From positions 1 to 14,933 of the forward strand of contig JAAXHF010000155.1 in NCBI GenBank assembly GCA_012271025.1: DNA of 14,933 bases. The letters run 5' to 3'. The notes under the pieces were generated by a model that saw nothing but the letters and a program-made list of their open reading frames with translations, was not told where the DNA came from and did not search any database. Below, piece after piece: positions 6,423 through 14,933 of this stretch. This DNA comes from Deltaproteobacteria bacterium (GTDB lineage: Bacteria > Desulfobacterota_B > Binatia > Bin18). Numbering within the stretch: the first letter of the stretch is position 1; the number at the start of each line of letters is the position of its first letter. A program made the position numbers and the translations under genes.

Positions 6423-7915
6423 GCACTTTCGTTGGCCCGATGAGCCAGTTGTTTGTCAATCGCGGCCTGGCCGAGTTCGCCGCAATCCATGGCCCACTCG
6501 CCAAGAGCGGTTAAGGCTGCGCGGCTGGGGTACTTCAGAAGTCTCAGGTCTGCTGCATTGACCTGGGTGTGACCATTGAAGCGGCGGAATGTCTCGTCGA
6601 CAGCGGTCGTGCTCAGAAAGACGGCGAGGCCACAGGCGAGGAATTCGGGTAAACCCCGCTTGCGCTCATGAAATACGTTCAGATGGTTCTCAAAACCCAG
6701 CAGTTCGGCTTTGGGAAAATGATGTGGCTGTACCACACTGGCCACGATTCGGCGTTTCTCTTCTTTTGAGGAAAAGCGGCGAACTACACAATACCAGCCG
6801 TTCGGATACAGCCATTTGTCTGTCTCGGCATTATGCACGATAGCGTTCGGCTTCTTTAAGTCAGGCTTCGGCCAGTGGATGGTGTGTCCTCTGAAGTGAC
6901 TGGGGTAGAGCAGCGGGACGGTCCCCGCCTGGGGCATGTCGCGCAGGTAAGGTTTGAGACGGAAATCGACAACAGGACCGGTGGATACGCTGATACCAAG
7001 TTCACTCAAGGAAGAGTGAGCTGTTGGCGATTCCTCAAGCGTAGGCTGTCTGGGCGAGTGGGGAATATGGATGAAGCGCTCACGATCATCTGGAAAGACG
7101 ATCCGTTCAAAGGGATAGGTATCGGTCTGCAGATCGGTGAAACTGTCATCGGTCGAGCTTGTCACCGTGACCTCGCCCTGCGGTGCGCCTCGCTCACACC
7201 GGAGGATCAGGTTTTCTTGCAGAACGCCGTCATATTTGAAGGCCGTGTTGCGCGAGGCGAATAAGTGCAGGTGTTGGATTGCCGCGCGCTCCAGAACGAA
7301 CTCGCGAAAAGGCCGATAGTAGGGACCGTTGCAGAAGCTACGCGGTATGATTGCGACAAGCTGGCCGCGATGGGCAAGCAGAGCGAGAGACAGGGCGACA
7401 AAGGCTGAGTAGAGGTTGACCGTCTCTATGCCGGCTCTGCGCAAGGCCCTGCGGGGTGCGGAATCGCTCCGTATTTTTTTGTACGGCGGATTCAGCAGGG
7501 CGTGGGTATGGCGGGGAAGAGCTGAGGCAAAAAGACTGCCACACATTGATTCAACCGCGATTTCTACGAAGTTGCCCCCCCTGACGTGTGACACGCTATC
7601 GAGAGACTGCCCGTACTCCTCCAGCGTTTTGTGCAAATAGGGGTGGAGGGACTCGTCATGCTCGAAAGCGTCGATTGTGATGTGTTGATAGTCGAGGCCG
7701 CCGGCGGCCAGTCTTTCCAGAAAGGCCGCGCTCAGCGAGCCGACCCCGGCGCCGGCGTCGAGCAGATGACAGGAGCTGTTCGGTGTCTGGACAAACAGTC
7801 CGGCCATGAACCGAGCCGTTCTCGCCGGAGTGAAAAATTGACCGAGCTGCGATTTTCTCTTCGCCGCGATGGCTCGTGACACCTCACGACGTGTTTGTTC
7901 TACCGCTGACAGCAT
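6407..7915 (-). CDS. N6-adenine DNA methyltransferase (BsuBI/PstI-like, orphan)
   Basis: The 502-residue protein transfers a methyl group from S-adenosylmethionine to adenine in DNA. GQFFTP (25-30) is the family's N-terminal motif, DAGAGVGSL (53-61) is the AdoMet-binding motif I, and NPPY (142-145) is catalytic motif IV. This order marks the gamma class. The length and long C-terminal target-recognition part resemble the roughly 500-residue M.PstI/M.BsuBI group and Eco57I-type domains. ATG at 7915 has GGAG about 7 bases upstream. The frame is open for 97 more codons upstream to 8206, but that part has no recognisable domain. No restriction endonuclase gene is present on either side, so it is an orphan enzyme or the remnant of a restriction-modification system. 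Its base composition appears less GC-rich than its neighbours, suggesting transfer. Confidence 0.85.
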   Translation of the reverse strand: MLSAVEQTRREVSRAIAAKRKSQLGQFFTPARTARFMAGLFVQTPNSSCHLLDAGAGVGSLSAAFLERLAAGGLDYQHITIDAFEHDESLHPYLHKTLEEYGQSLDSVSHVRGGNFVEIAVESMCGSLFASALPRHTHALLNPPYKKIRSDSAPRRALRRAGIETVNLYSAFVALSLALLAHRGQLVAIIPRSFCNGPYYRPFREFVLERAAIQHLHLFASRNTAFKYDGVLQENLILRCERGAPQGEVTVTSSTDDSFTDLQTDTYPFERIVFPDDRERFIHIPHSPRQPTLEESPTAHSSLSELGISVSTGPVVDFRLKPYLRDMPQAGTVPLLYPSHFRGHTIHWPKPDLKKPNAIVHNAETDKWLYPNGWYCVVRRFSSKEEKRRIVASVVQPHHFPKAELLGFENHLNVFHERKRGLPEFLACGLAVFLSTTAVDETFRRFNGHTQVNAADLRLLKYPSRAALTALGEWAMDCGELGQAAIDKQLAHRANESATVCN

Positions 7916-8195
7916 GGGGGGCTCCGCTCTTCTCCGTCCATGCTTACGCCACGGATGGCCTTCACACAAGACATTCACCGCGCCATAGGCGGCGCGCCCA
8001 GACGAGCTGTGTTCTGAAGACACGAGGCGCTCACAGCCGCGACAGTCGTTGACTTGGCGGTGGTTCCTGACTATGCTCCCGTCTGGCTGCACCCCTGCAT
8101 GTAACAGGAGACTGACGAAACTCGTCGCCCTTTTCTGGGCACGCCAATCGCGCGCTGGTTTTTGATTGCGGCTGACAGCGCCAGGACACCGGGCC
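7916..8195. other. Divergent intergenic region between methyltransferase and cfa
   Basis: These 280 bases separate two divergent genes. They hold a candidate cfa promoter (8049-8077) and a 6-bp GC hairpin around 7979-7996 (CGCGCC/GGCGCG). The methyltransferase frame stays open across the region on the minus strand, but the translation resembles no protein I know. No RNA gene was recognised. Confidence 0.5.
8049..8077 (+). promoter_or_regulatory. Candidate sigma-70 promoter for cfa
   Basis: TTGACT (8049-8054, five of six bases of the -35 consensus) is followed after exactly 17 bases by TATGCT (8072-8077, four of six of the -10 consensus). Transcription would begin near 8084 and give an untranslated leader of about 110 bases before cfa. 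The prediction is from base matching only. Confidence 0.4.
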
Positions 8196-9308
<1,113 letters not shown>

Positions 9309-9312
9309 GCGG

Positions 9313-10131
9313 CTAGCGCAAAACCCGACACGCGGCCCTGGCCAGAGTGGGGACGAGGCGCGGGCGTAGCAGGCGCCGGTCGTACACGCCGAGGCGCCGC
9401 TCGTTTTCCCGTAGACACAGCTCCAGAAAGCCGCGCGGGGAGATATCGAGGTCAATGGCTTCGTGGCCGCGCACGGTGAAGTGTTCGTCGTCCATGCCGC
9501 GGGCCGTCTGCAGCCGCCGCCAGGCCTGGACGGTCAGCGCCGTCAGGCGGCGGCCCAGGTGAACAGGCTGTTGCCACCGGCCCAGCTGGATCCGTCGGTA
9601 GGCCAGCCAGTTGACGAAAAACAGAATATGACGCGCCTCCTCCTGGATGATCGGCTCGAAGCGTTCGATCAGCGCGGCTGGAAAAAATCCCGAGTCTTTG
9701 GCCACGGCAAACAGGCCGAAGGCAAAAAAGGAGTCAAAACACTCGCCGTACTCGGCCCGCATGAAGGCCCACTCGATATCCGCCCCGACTGCGGCCGGTT
9801 GGGCCAGCGCTCCGGCGCCGGCAGGCTGGATATCGTACGCCCGCAACAGAGAGTCGAGGAGCTGTGAGTGCCGCTTCTCCTCCGCGCCCTGCAGTGCGAC
9901 CGCGCGGCGGATCAGCGGATCGGTCTCCAGCGCGGTCTGGGCTTGGACCTTGGCGGCGGTCGTGCGCTCGGTGGCCACGGCTTCGTCCCAGAAGGGCAGG
10001 CTCCGCAGCCGCTCCCGGCTCGCCGGGTCAAGTGCAGGCCAGCGTAGCGTAGCGACCTGGTAGGGCTGGTGGGTATCGAGGAACTCTCGGCAAAACACCT
10101 CTTTGTGTTGTTCTGAGCCGAGCCACGCCAT
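9313..10131 (-). CDS. Ferritin-like diiron protein of unknown function
   Basis: The 272-residue protein appears to be a four-helix ferritin-like protein binding two metals. Two ExxH-type motifs stand out: AEEKRH (about residues 83-88) and QEEARH (about 163-168). Glutamates near 55 or 69, and in AEYGE near 127-130, could complete the usual diiron ligand set. The stretch around the third helix is rich in Phe and Ala, as in oxygen-activating diiron enzymes, but the substrate is unknown; it could be an oxidase, a hydroxylase or an iron-handling protein. ATG at 10131 has AGGAG 7 bases upstream. An earlier ATG at 10176, overlapping the previous gene by 8 bases, is possible but has no ribosome binding site. 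It follows the DUF6457-like gene. Confidence 0.7.
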   Translation of the reverse strand: MAWLGSEQHKEVFCREFLDTHQPYQVATLRWPALDPASRERLRSLPFWDEAVATERTTAAKVQAQTALETDPLIRRAVALQGAEEKRHSQLLDSLLRAYDIQPAGAGALAQPAAVGADIEWAFMRAEYGECFDSFFAFGLFAVAKDSGFFPAALIERFEPIIQEEARHILFFVNWLAYRRIQLGRWQQPVHLGRRLTALTVQAWRRLQTARGMDDEHFTVRGHEAIDLDISPRGFLELCLRENERRLGVYDRRLLRPRLVPTLARAACRVLR

Positions 10132-10168
10132 GGGCATGCTCCTGAACCAAAGGGGACTGAGGAGCTGT

Positions 10169-10432
10169 TCAGCCATCTGACGCGTCCGCGTCGTCGTTAG
10201 CCAGCGCCTCACGGACCGTCTCGGCCAACTCGTCAAACGCCGCGCCGCGTCCTACGGCCAGACCGAGCATGTAACACAGCAGCGGCGCGTTGGTGCGGTT
10301 GCCGCTGCTGCGGGCGGCCAGTCCGGCCAGATCGAGCAGCTCGCGCATACGGTCCGGCGTCACAGCCAGAGAGTCGGCCGGCTGGCCGCTGGTGGCGGTC
10401 AGTCGTTCGCCTATTTGCTCTAACCACGCCAT
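10169..10432 (-). CDS. DUF6457-like small protein
   Basis: The 87-residue cytoplasmic protein begins MAWLEQIGERL and has the family's short all-helical layout: a central LLDLAGLAARSSGNRTNAP segment, then a small-residue helix (LLCYMLGLAVGRG) and an acidic tail. DUF6457-type proteins are often found alone or fused to molybdenum-cofactor guanylyltransferase, but their role is not settled and no molybdenum gene is nearby here. The ATG at 10432 has GAGGAGG about 8 bases upstream. The next gene's start lies about 37 bases after its stop, so the two are probably co-transcribed. Confidence 0.65.
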   Translation of the reverse strand: MAWLEQIGERLTATSGQPADSLAVTPDRMRELLDLAGLAARSSGNRTNAPLLCYMLGLAVGRGAAFDELAETVREALANDDADASDG

Positions 10433-10462
10433 GTGTCCAACCTCCTCGAAGATAGCCCGCGC

Positions 10463-10471
10463 AGTGTAGCA
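10463..10471 (-). promoter_or_regulatory. Candidate extended -10 promoter for the DUF6457/ferritin-like pair
   Basis: On the minus strand TGCTACACT matches the extended -10 pattern (TG, one base, then a TANNNT hexamer). It lies about 30 bases before the start codon and downstream of the hairpin that follows the response-regulator gene. No good -35 box accompanies it. Confidence 0.3.
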
Positions 10472-10481
10472 CGTCGGAGGC

Positions 10482-10511
10482 GGCGGGGCGAGCGAGGACG
10501 CTCCGCCCGCC
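10482..10511 (-). terminator. GC-rich hairpin after the response regulator gene
   Basis: About 10 bases after the response-regulator stop codon, 10482-10494 can pair with 10499-10511 with two single-base bulges and an AGGA loop (inner stem AGCG/CGCT). It is very GC-rich. There is no T-run after it on the minus strand, so termination would be weak or Rho-aided. Confidence 0.35.
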
Positions 10512-10520
10512 GGTCGTGTA

Positions 10521-11933
10521 TCAGGACAGGTGGTAGCGCTTCATCCGCTCTCGCAGGACGTTGCGGCTGATGCCGAGTAGGCGGGCGGCCTGGACCTGAT
10601 TGTGGCGGGTCAGTTCGAGCGCCTTCTCGACCAGCAGTTGCTCGGCGACGGCGGACACCTTTCCGGCGTGCTGTTCAAACAGGGCGTCGAGGCCGGCGTC
10701 CGCTGGGCCGGTCGGCTCCGCTTCTCGGGCAACGGAGCGGAGTTGGCTGTCGTGCAGGGCCAGATCCTCGGCCCGGATGACCGGCCCCCGGGCGCGCACA
10801 ACAGCCTGGGCGATGACGTTCTCCAGTTCGCGCACATTGCCCGGCCAGGCATAGTCGAGGAGGGCCTGGCAGGCGTCTTCTGACAAGCCGCGCGGTCCCT
10901 GGGCGTCGGCCTGGCGTTGCAGAAAACGTTTGGCCAGGAGCACGATGTCGTCTCCCCGCTCGCGCAGCGGGGGCAGCTTGATGCGCACGACGTTGAGCCG
11001 GTAGTACAGATCTTGGCGAAAACGGCCCGCCTGCACCAGCTCTTCCAGGGCTTGGTTGGTCGCCGCAATGATGCGCACATCGACCAGGCGGGGGGCGCGG
11101 GCGCCCAGGCGGTACAGCTCCCGTTCCTGGAGCACGCGCAGCAGCTTTGACTGCAACACCAGCGGCATGTCGCCGATTTCATCCAGGAACAGAGTGCCGG
11201 TATGAGCCAGCTCAAATTTTCCCGGTCGTGCCTCGGCCGCCCCGGAAAAGGCGCCGCGTTCATGGCCGAACAGCTCGCTCTCCAGCAGGGACTCTGGAAT
11301 GGCGGCGCAGTTCAGCGCTACAAAGGGACCCCGGTCGCGCCGGGAGTAGGTCTTGAGCGCGCGGGCGACGAGTTCTTTACCGGTCCCGCTCTCTCCGGTG
11401 ATGAGGACGGTCACGTCGCGGGCTGCGGTTTTGCCGATCGTCTTATACACCTCCTGCATGGCCCGGCTCTGGCCGAGCAGCGCCTCACCCCCAGTCGTCA
11501 GCGCCTCGGCCTCGGCCGTCTCGTCGGGAAGGGCTGCTCCGTCGGTCATGGCCGGACTCGGGCGCTGGAGGGTTTCGTTGATCAGCTGCTTGAGCCGTTC
11601 GATATCCAGCGGCTTTTCGAGATAATCCTCGGCGTCAAAGGTCGTGGCCCGGATGGCGGTTTCGGCCGACACGAAGGCGGTCATGATAATGACCGGCAGA
11701 TCGGGACGGCGCTGCTTGAGTTCCTGGAGCGTCGCCAGCCCGTCTTTGCCCGGCATGCGTACGTCCATCAGCACCAGCCGCAGGGCGGGGTCCTCAATCT
11801 GTTGCAGCGCCTCTTCGCCCGAGTAGGCCGACAGCAGCTCGTAGCTGCCGCCCAGGACGCGCCGGAACGAATAATGCACGTTGCGCTCGTCATCAACCAC
11901 GAGAATCTTGGTCATCTTGAGGCTCGTCGTCAT
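10521..11933 (-). CDS. NtrC-type sigma-54 response regulator
   Basis: The 470-residue protein has three domains. A receiver domain (about 8-122) has acidic residues D14 and D15, phosphate-accepting D57 (LMDVRMPG), T85 and K107. An AAA+ sigma-54 activation domain (about 152-380) has Walker A GESGTGKE (180-187), Walker B LFLDEIGD (248-255) and the sigma-54 contact loop GAFSGA (227-232), where most relatives have GAFTGA. A C-terminal helix-turn-helix (about 440-466) contains NQVQAARLLGISRNVLRERM. Phosphorylation by the adjacent kinase should allow ATP-driven opening of sigma-54 promoters. The ATG overlaps the kinase stop codon (ATGA). Being next to glnK-amtB suggests nitrogen control, but the fold is shared with many other systems and the target genes are not known. 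Confidence 0.92.
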   Translation of the reverse strand: MTTSLKMTKILVVDDERNVHYSFRRVLGGSYELLSAYSGEEALQQIEDPALRLVLMDVRMPGKDGLATLQELKQRRPDLPVIIMTAFVSAETAIRATTFDAEDYLEKPLDIERLKQLINETLQRPSPAMTDGAALPDETAEAEALTTGGEALLGQSRAMQEVYKTIGKTAARDVTVLITGESGTGKELVARALKTYSRRDRGPFVALNCAAIPESLLESELFGHERGAFSGAAEARPGKFELAHTGTLFLDEIGDMPLVLQSKLLRVLQERELYRLGARAPRLVDVRIIAATNQALEELVQAGRFRQDLYYRLNVVRIKLPPLRERGDDIVLLAKRFLQRQADAQGPRGLSEDACQALLDYAWPGNVRELENVIAQAVVRARGPVIRAEDLALHDSQLRSVAREAEPTGPADAGLDALFEQHAGKVSAVAEQLLVEKALELTRHNQVQAARLLGISRNVLRERMKRYHLS

Positions 11934-13120
11934 AGGGGCAGGCGGACAATCACCGCCGTACCCGCTCCGGGCTGGGAGGACAGACGCAGGCGGCCGTTAT
12001 GGCTCTCGACAATGCGCTGGGAGATGGACAGACCCAGACCGGTGCCGCCCTGTTTGGTGCTGAAAAACGGCTCAAACAGTTTCGCTCGGACCTCGGGCGA
12101 GACGCCCGTGCCCTCGTCCATGATGGCGGTCAACAGACTGCCGCCGCTGACCGCGATGCGCACGGTCAGCGTCCCGCCGTGGTCCATGGCCTGCACGGCG
12201 TTGAGCAGCAGGTTCAAAAAGACCTGTTTGATCTGGGTCCCGTCGGCCCATACCGCAGGCAGCTGTCTGGCCCAGTCTTTGACCACCCGAATCCCCCGCG
12301 TACGCGCCTCGGGCCCGATCAGCAGCAGGGTTTCTTCCATGACTTCTTCGATCCGTTCGCGCTGAAAGTGGGGCGGACGCGGGCGGGCGAATTCGAGAAA
12401 CTGCTCGATCAACAGCGACATGCGGGCCAGCTCGGTCTGGACGATCTTGACGTCGTCGGCAAAGGCGCTGTCGGCCGCCAGGTCTTGGCCCATGGCATAC
12501 ATGAGCAGGCTGACCGTGTTGAGCGGATTGCGCAGCTCGTGGGCCAGCCCGGCCGACAAGGTGCCCAGCGCGGCCAGTTTCTCGGACTGGCGCAGCCGCT
12601 CGCGGGTCTCCATCTCGTCGCGGTGCAGCCTGGCGTTCTCGATGGCGATGGCCGACTGGCTGGCCAGCAGGGTCAGCAGCCGCAGGTCGTCGTCGTCAAA
12701 ACAGCGCGGCTCGCCGGTATACACGTTGAGAACGCCGATGATCGTCGTCTTGGTCCGCAGCGGGATCGACACCAGCGTGCACAGCCCCTCCTGGCGTGCC
12801 ACGTCAGAGACGCGATAGCGGGTTTCTTGGCGTACGTCTGGAATGTGCAGCGGCCGGCCGCTGCTAATGACCTGGCTGATCAGGCTCGAATCGACCTCCC
12901 GGTCGGGCAGGGCCAGATAGGCGTCGCTGGCCCCGTGGGTCGCGGCCGGGCGGAGCGTGCCGCGCTCGGCGTCAATCAGCAGCAGGGAGGCAACCCGCGC
13001 CTCCATCAGCCGGCAGGCCTGGGCCGTCACCCGGTTCAGCACCTCGTCGAGCTGGAGGGTCGAGGAGATCTCCGTCCCTATCGAAAACAGCGCCTCGAGA
13101 CGTTCCTGTAAGGCGTTCAT
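11930..13120 (-). CDS. Cytoplasmic GAF-domain sensor histidine kinase
   Basis: The 396-residue kinase has no membrane segment. A GAF domain occupies about 20-165 (ending SQSAIAIENARLHRDE) and is the likely sensor. A dimerisation/phosphoacceptor domain follows, with H194 in SAGLAHELRNPLNTV. The ATP-binding domain has N-box N303/N307 (FLNLLLNAVQAM), G1 DEGTGVS (335-341), F-box FEPFFSTK (349-356) and G2 GGTGLGLS (358-365). It is complete and probably active. It should phosphorylate the response regulator whose start codon overlaps its stop. The signal sensed is unknown; unlike classical NtrB it carries GAF rather than PAS. The neighbouring PII gene raises the possibility of PII control, which is inference. 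Confidence 0.93.
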   Translation of the reverse strand: MNALQERLEALFSIGTEISSTLQLDEVLNRVTAQACRLMEARVASLLLIDAERGTLRPAATHGASDAYLALPDREVDSSLISQVISSGRPLHIPDVRQETRYRVSDVARQEGLCTLVSIPLRTKTTIIGVLNVYTGEPRCFDDDDLRLLTLLASQSAIAIENARLHRDEMETRERLRQSEKLAALGTLSAGLAHELRNPLNTVSLLMYAMGQDLAADSAFADDVKIVQTELARMSLLIEQFLEFARPRPPHFQRERIEEVMEETLLLIGPEARTRGIRVVKDWARQLPAVWADGTQIKQVFLNLLLNAVQAMDHGGTLTVRIAVSGGSLLTAIMDEGTGVSPEVRAKLFEPFFSTKQGGTGLGLSISQRIVESHNGRLRLSSQPGAGTAVIVRLPL

Positions 13121-13152
13121 GCTTGGCCACGCGTATACCGAGAGGACGCGAG

Positions 13153-13192
13153 GGAAGGGCGCGGTCGGGACATGTCGCCCGAGCGCCCTTCC
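13153..13192. other. Strong hairpin between amtB and the kinase gene
   Basis: GGAAGGGCGC (13153-13162) pairs perfectly with GCGCCCTTCC (13183-13192), and inside it TCGGG (13165-13169) pairs with CCCGA (13178-13182), leaving only a 2-base bulge. The result is a 15-bp GC-rich stem in the 80-base gap. There is no T-run, so it may be a processing or partial-termination site that lowers kinase/regulator expression relative to amtB. Confidence 0.5.
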
Positions 13193-13201
13193 GGCTTGGA
13201 C

Positions 13202-14623
13202 TCAGGCCCGAGGCGTGGCCGAGGACAGGCCGCCGCCCACCGACACGGTCTGAAAGTCGGCATAGGCGACGTTGCCGTGTTCGCCGACATCGAGCCCCTC
13301 AAACTCTTCTTCTTCGCTCACCCGCAGACCCATCGCGGCCTTGATGATACTGAACACGATGAAGGCGAAGGCGAAGGAGAAGATGCCGATGCTGATGATG
13401 CCGATCAGCTGGCTGACGAGCTGGGCGCCGCCGGCCAGGCCGCCAAAGATGCCAACGGCCAGGGTGCCCCATATGCCGGCCACCAGGTGGACCGATATGG
13501 CCCCGACCGGATCGTCGATCTTGACCTTGTCGAAGAACAGCACCGAAAAGACTACGATGGCGCCGGCGATCAGGCCGATGATGGTGGCCGACAGGGCCGC
13601 CATCTGATCGGCGCCGGCGGTAATGCCGACCAGCCCGGCCAGAATCCCGTTCAGGGCCATCGACAGGTCGGGTTTTTTCAGCACCGCCCACGATGTCGCC
13701 ATGGCCCCAAGCGCTCCGCCTGCCGCCGCCAAACAGGTTGTCATCAGCGTCAACGAGACCAGATTCGGGTCGGCGTTGAGCACCGAGCCACCGTTGAAGC
13801 CGAACCAGCCCAGCCACAGCAGAAAGACGCCGATTGTGGCCAGCGGCATATTACTGGGCAGAATCGGCCGCACCCGACCGTCGGGGGTATACTTGCCCAT
13901 GCGGGGACCGAGCAGGATGGCGCCGGCCAGCGCCCCCCAGCCGCCGACCGAGTGGACGATCGTCGAGCCGGCGAAGTCGTAAAACGGGGTGTCCAGCATG
14001 TCCAGCCAGCCGCCACCCCATTTCCAGCTGCCGGTAATCGGGTAGGAGATGGCCACATAGACTGCGGCAAAGACCATGAACGACGACAGTTTGATGCGTT
14101 CGGCCACGGCGCCCGAAACGATGGTGGCGGCGGTGGCGGCGAACATGGCCTGGAACAGGAAGTCGGTCCAGTAGGTGTAGCCGGCGTTATACACGTCGGT
14201 CTGGCCGGCAACCACATCGCTGACCTCGACTCCAAAGCCGGCAAAGGCCAGGAAGCCCGAGGAGCCGTCGGCAAAGCCCGGATACATGAGGTTGAAGCCG
14301 CACGAGGCGTAGGTCAGCAGGCCGATGCTGATGATAAAGGTGTTCTTGAACAGAATATTGACGGTATTTTTGGCCTGGGTGAGCCCCGATTCCAGGCTGG
14401 CAAAGCCCAGGTGCATGATGAACACCAGGGCTGCGGCAATCATCATCCACAGATTGTGCACCGTAAACACGGCATAGCCGGGTGAGGCGGCGAAGGCGTC
14501 GTAGTCGGCATAGTGGGCGGTGTCCTGGGCGTGGGCAAGAGACGAGACGAGGGACGTTTCAAGCATGCCGACGATGCCGGCACCGAGAACGCTGAGGAGA
14601 GCAATTCGTAACCAGCCTTTCAT
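13202..14623 (-). CDS. amtB: Ammonium transporter AmtB
   Basis: The 473-residue protein carries ammonium across the inner membrane through the Amt/Rh channel fold. Residues 1-32 form a cleavable signal peptide (ending LAHA), then about eleven membrane helices follow. The twin pore histidines are H224 (STIVHSVGGWG) and H379 (ISVHLVAGIWG). The conserved aspartate of the pore mouth is D216 (YDFAGS), and F161 lies at the expected Phe-gate position. The cytoplasmic C-terminal tail keeps the EGLDVGEHG motif that contacts PII. ATG at 14623 has AGGAGG 7 bases upstream. The gene follows glnK, the usual arrangement, in which GlnK blocks the channel when nitrogen is plentiful. Confidence 0.96.
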   Translation of the reverse strand: MKGWLRIALLSVLGAGIVGMLETSLVSSLAHAQDTAHYADYDAFAASPGYAVFTVHNLWMMIAAALVFIMHLGFASLESGLTQAKNTVNILFKNTFIISIGLLTYASCGFNLMYPGFADGSSGFLAFAGFGVEVSDVVAGQTDVYNAGYTYWTDFLFQAMFAATAATIVSGAVAERIKLSSFMVFAAVYVAISYPITGSWKWGGGWLDMLDTPFYDFAGSTIVHSVGGWGALAGAILLGPRMGKYTPDGRVRPILPSNMPLATIGVFLLWLGWFGFNGGSVLNADPNLVSLTLMTTCLAAAGGALGAMATSWAVLKKPDLSMALNGILAGLVGITAGADQMAALSATIIGLIAGAIVVFSVLFFDKVKIDDPVGAISVHLVAGIWGTLAVGIFGGLAGGAQLVSQLIGIISIGIFSFAFAFIVFSIIKAAMGLRVSEEEEFEGLDVGEHGNVAYADFQTVSVGGGLSSATPRA

Positions 14624-14647
14624 TGTCTGAACCTCCTGGTTATAATC

Positions 14648-14669
14648 GCCCGGTGTATCCTGTCCGGGC
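14648..14669. other. Hairpin in the amtB leader
   Basis: GCCCGG (14648-14653) pairs with CCGGGC (14664-14669) around a 10-nt loop. It lies about 10 bases upstream of the AGGAGG ribosome binding site of amtB. A small structure; its role is not known. Confidence 0.3.
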
Positions 14670-14699
14670 AGTCTTTGTGGGCTGTGTGTGACGGGTCAG

Positions 14700-14748
14700 G
14701 GGCGGGGCGTATGGCAGTACGCCCCGCCCGGTGGTGCATATCGCACCG

Positions 14749-14749
<1 letters not shown>
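14700..14749. other. Tandem hairpins between glnK and amtB
   Basis: GGGCGGGGCGTA (14700-14711) pairs perfectly over 12 bp with TACGCCCCGCCC (14718-14729), leaving a 6-nt loop. A second stem pairs about 731-737 with 743-749 (GGTGC/GCACC core) and abuts the glnK stop codon. No T-run follows on the minus strand. Between glnK and amtB such a structure may stabilise the upstream mRNA or lower amtB expression. Confidence 0.5.

Positions 14750-14933
<184 letters not shown>

Noticed and set aside
7916..8195. RNA gene in the divergent region
   Set aside because: There is only a 6-bp hairpin and no tRNA-like or known small-RNA pattern.
11202..13111. Large plus-strand frames opposite the two-component genes
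   Set aside because: They mirror the kinase and regulator in GC-rich DNA and lack recognisable motifs.
13172..14485. 437-codon plus-strand frame opposite amtB
   Set aside because: The translation is Gly/His/Gln/Asp-rich shadow sequence; amtB on the minus strand is unambiguous.

Overview
The window looks like a chromosomal segment of a GC-rich (by eye roughly 60-65 % G+C) Gram-negative bacterium. Signs of a diderm cell are a periplasmic multiheme cytochrome c, a probable heme-c lipoprotein, a signal-peptide-bearing Amt transporter and a cyclopropane fatty acid synthase. No marker gene fixes the lineage. The content would fit a proteobacterial, 'deltaproteobacterial' or similar uncultivated phylum, and I do not assign it further. 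No tRNA, rRNA, CRISPR array or transposase was seen.

Layout, left to right. (1) 1-70: a hairpin-rich intergenic repeat, then a strongly structured leader. (2) 178-2208 (+): ureA directly followed by ureC, with no ureB between them and no accessory ure genes in view. (3) 2231-6201 (-): a three-gene redox operon. In transcription order it encodes a NAD(P)H/FAD/[2Fe-2S] oxidoreductase fused to a membrane domain with two His pairs, an 11-heme membrane-anchored cytochrome c, and a small DUF3365-like heme-c lipoprotein. (4) 6407-7915 (-): a lone, less GC-rich N6-adenine DNA methyltransferase of the BsuBI/PstI-like type, without a recognisable restriction enzyme. (5) 8196-9308 (+): cfa, divergent from the methyltransferase and with a plausible sigma-70 promoter. 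(6) 9313-10432 (-): a ferritin-like diiron protein and an upstream DUF6457-like small protein. (7) 10521-14933 (-): a nitrogen-control block in the order glnK (partial) - amtB - GAF/histidine kinase - NtrC-type sigma-54 activator.

How the parts may work together. The right end (PII, Amt, two-component pair) and the left end (urease subunits) both concern ammonium supply. The sensor/regulator pair adjoining glnK-amtB probably controls nitrogen genes, but I saw no sigma-54 promoter inside the window. The redox operon is the most intriguing part. Its order and topology suggest a complete path for electrons from cytoplasmic NAD(P)H, through FAD, [2Fe-2S] and two stacked membrane b hemes, to a periplasmic multiheme cytochrome. 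The terminal acceptor is unknown; given the surroundings, a nitrogen compound is one possibility but this is inference.
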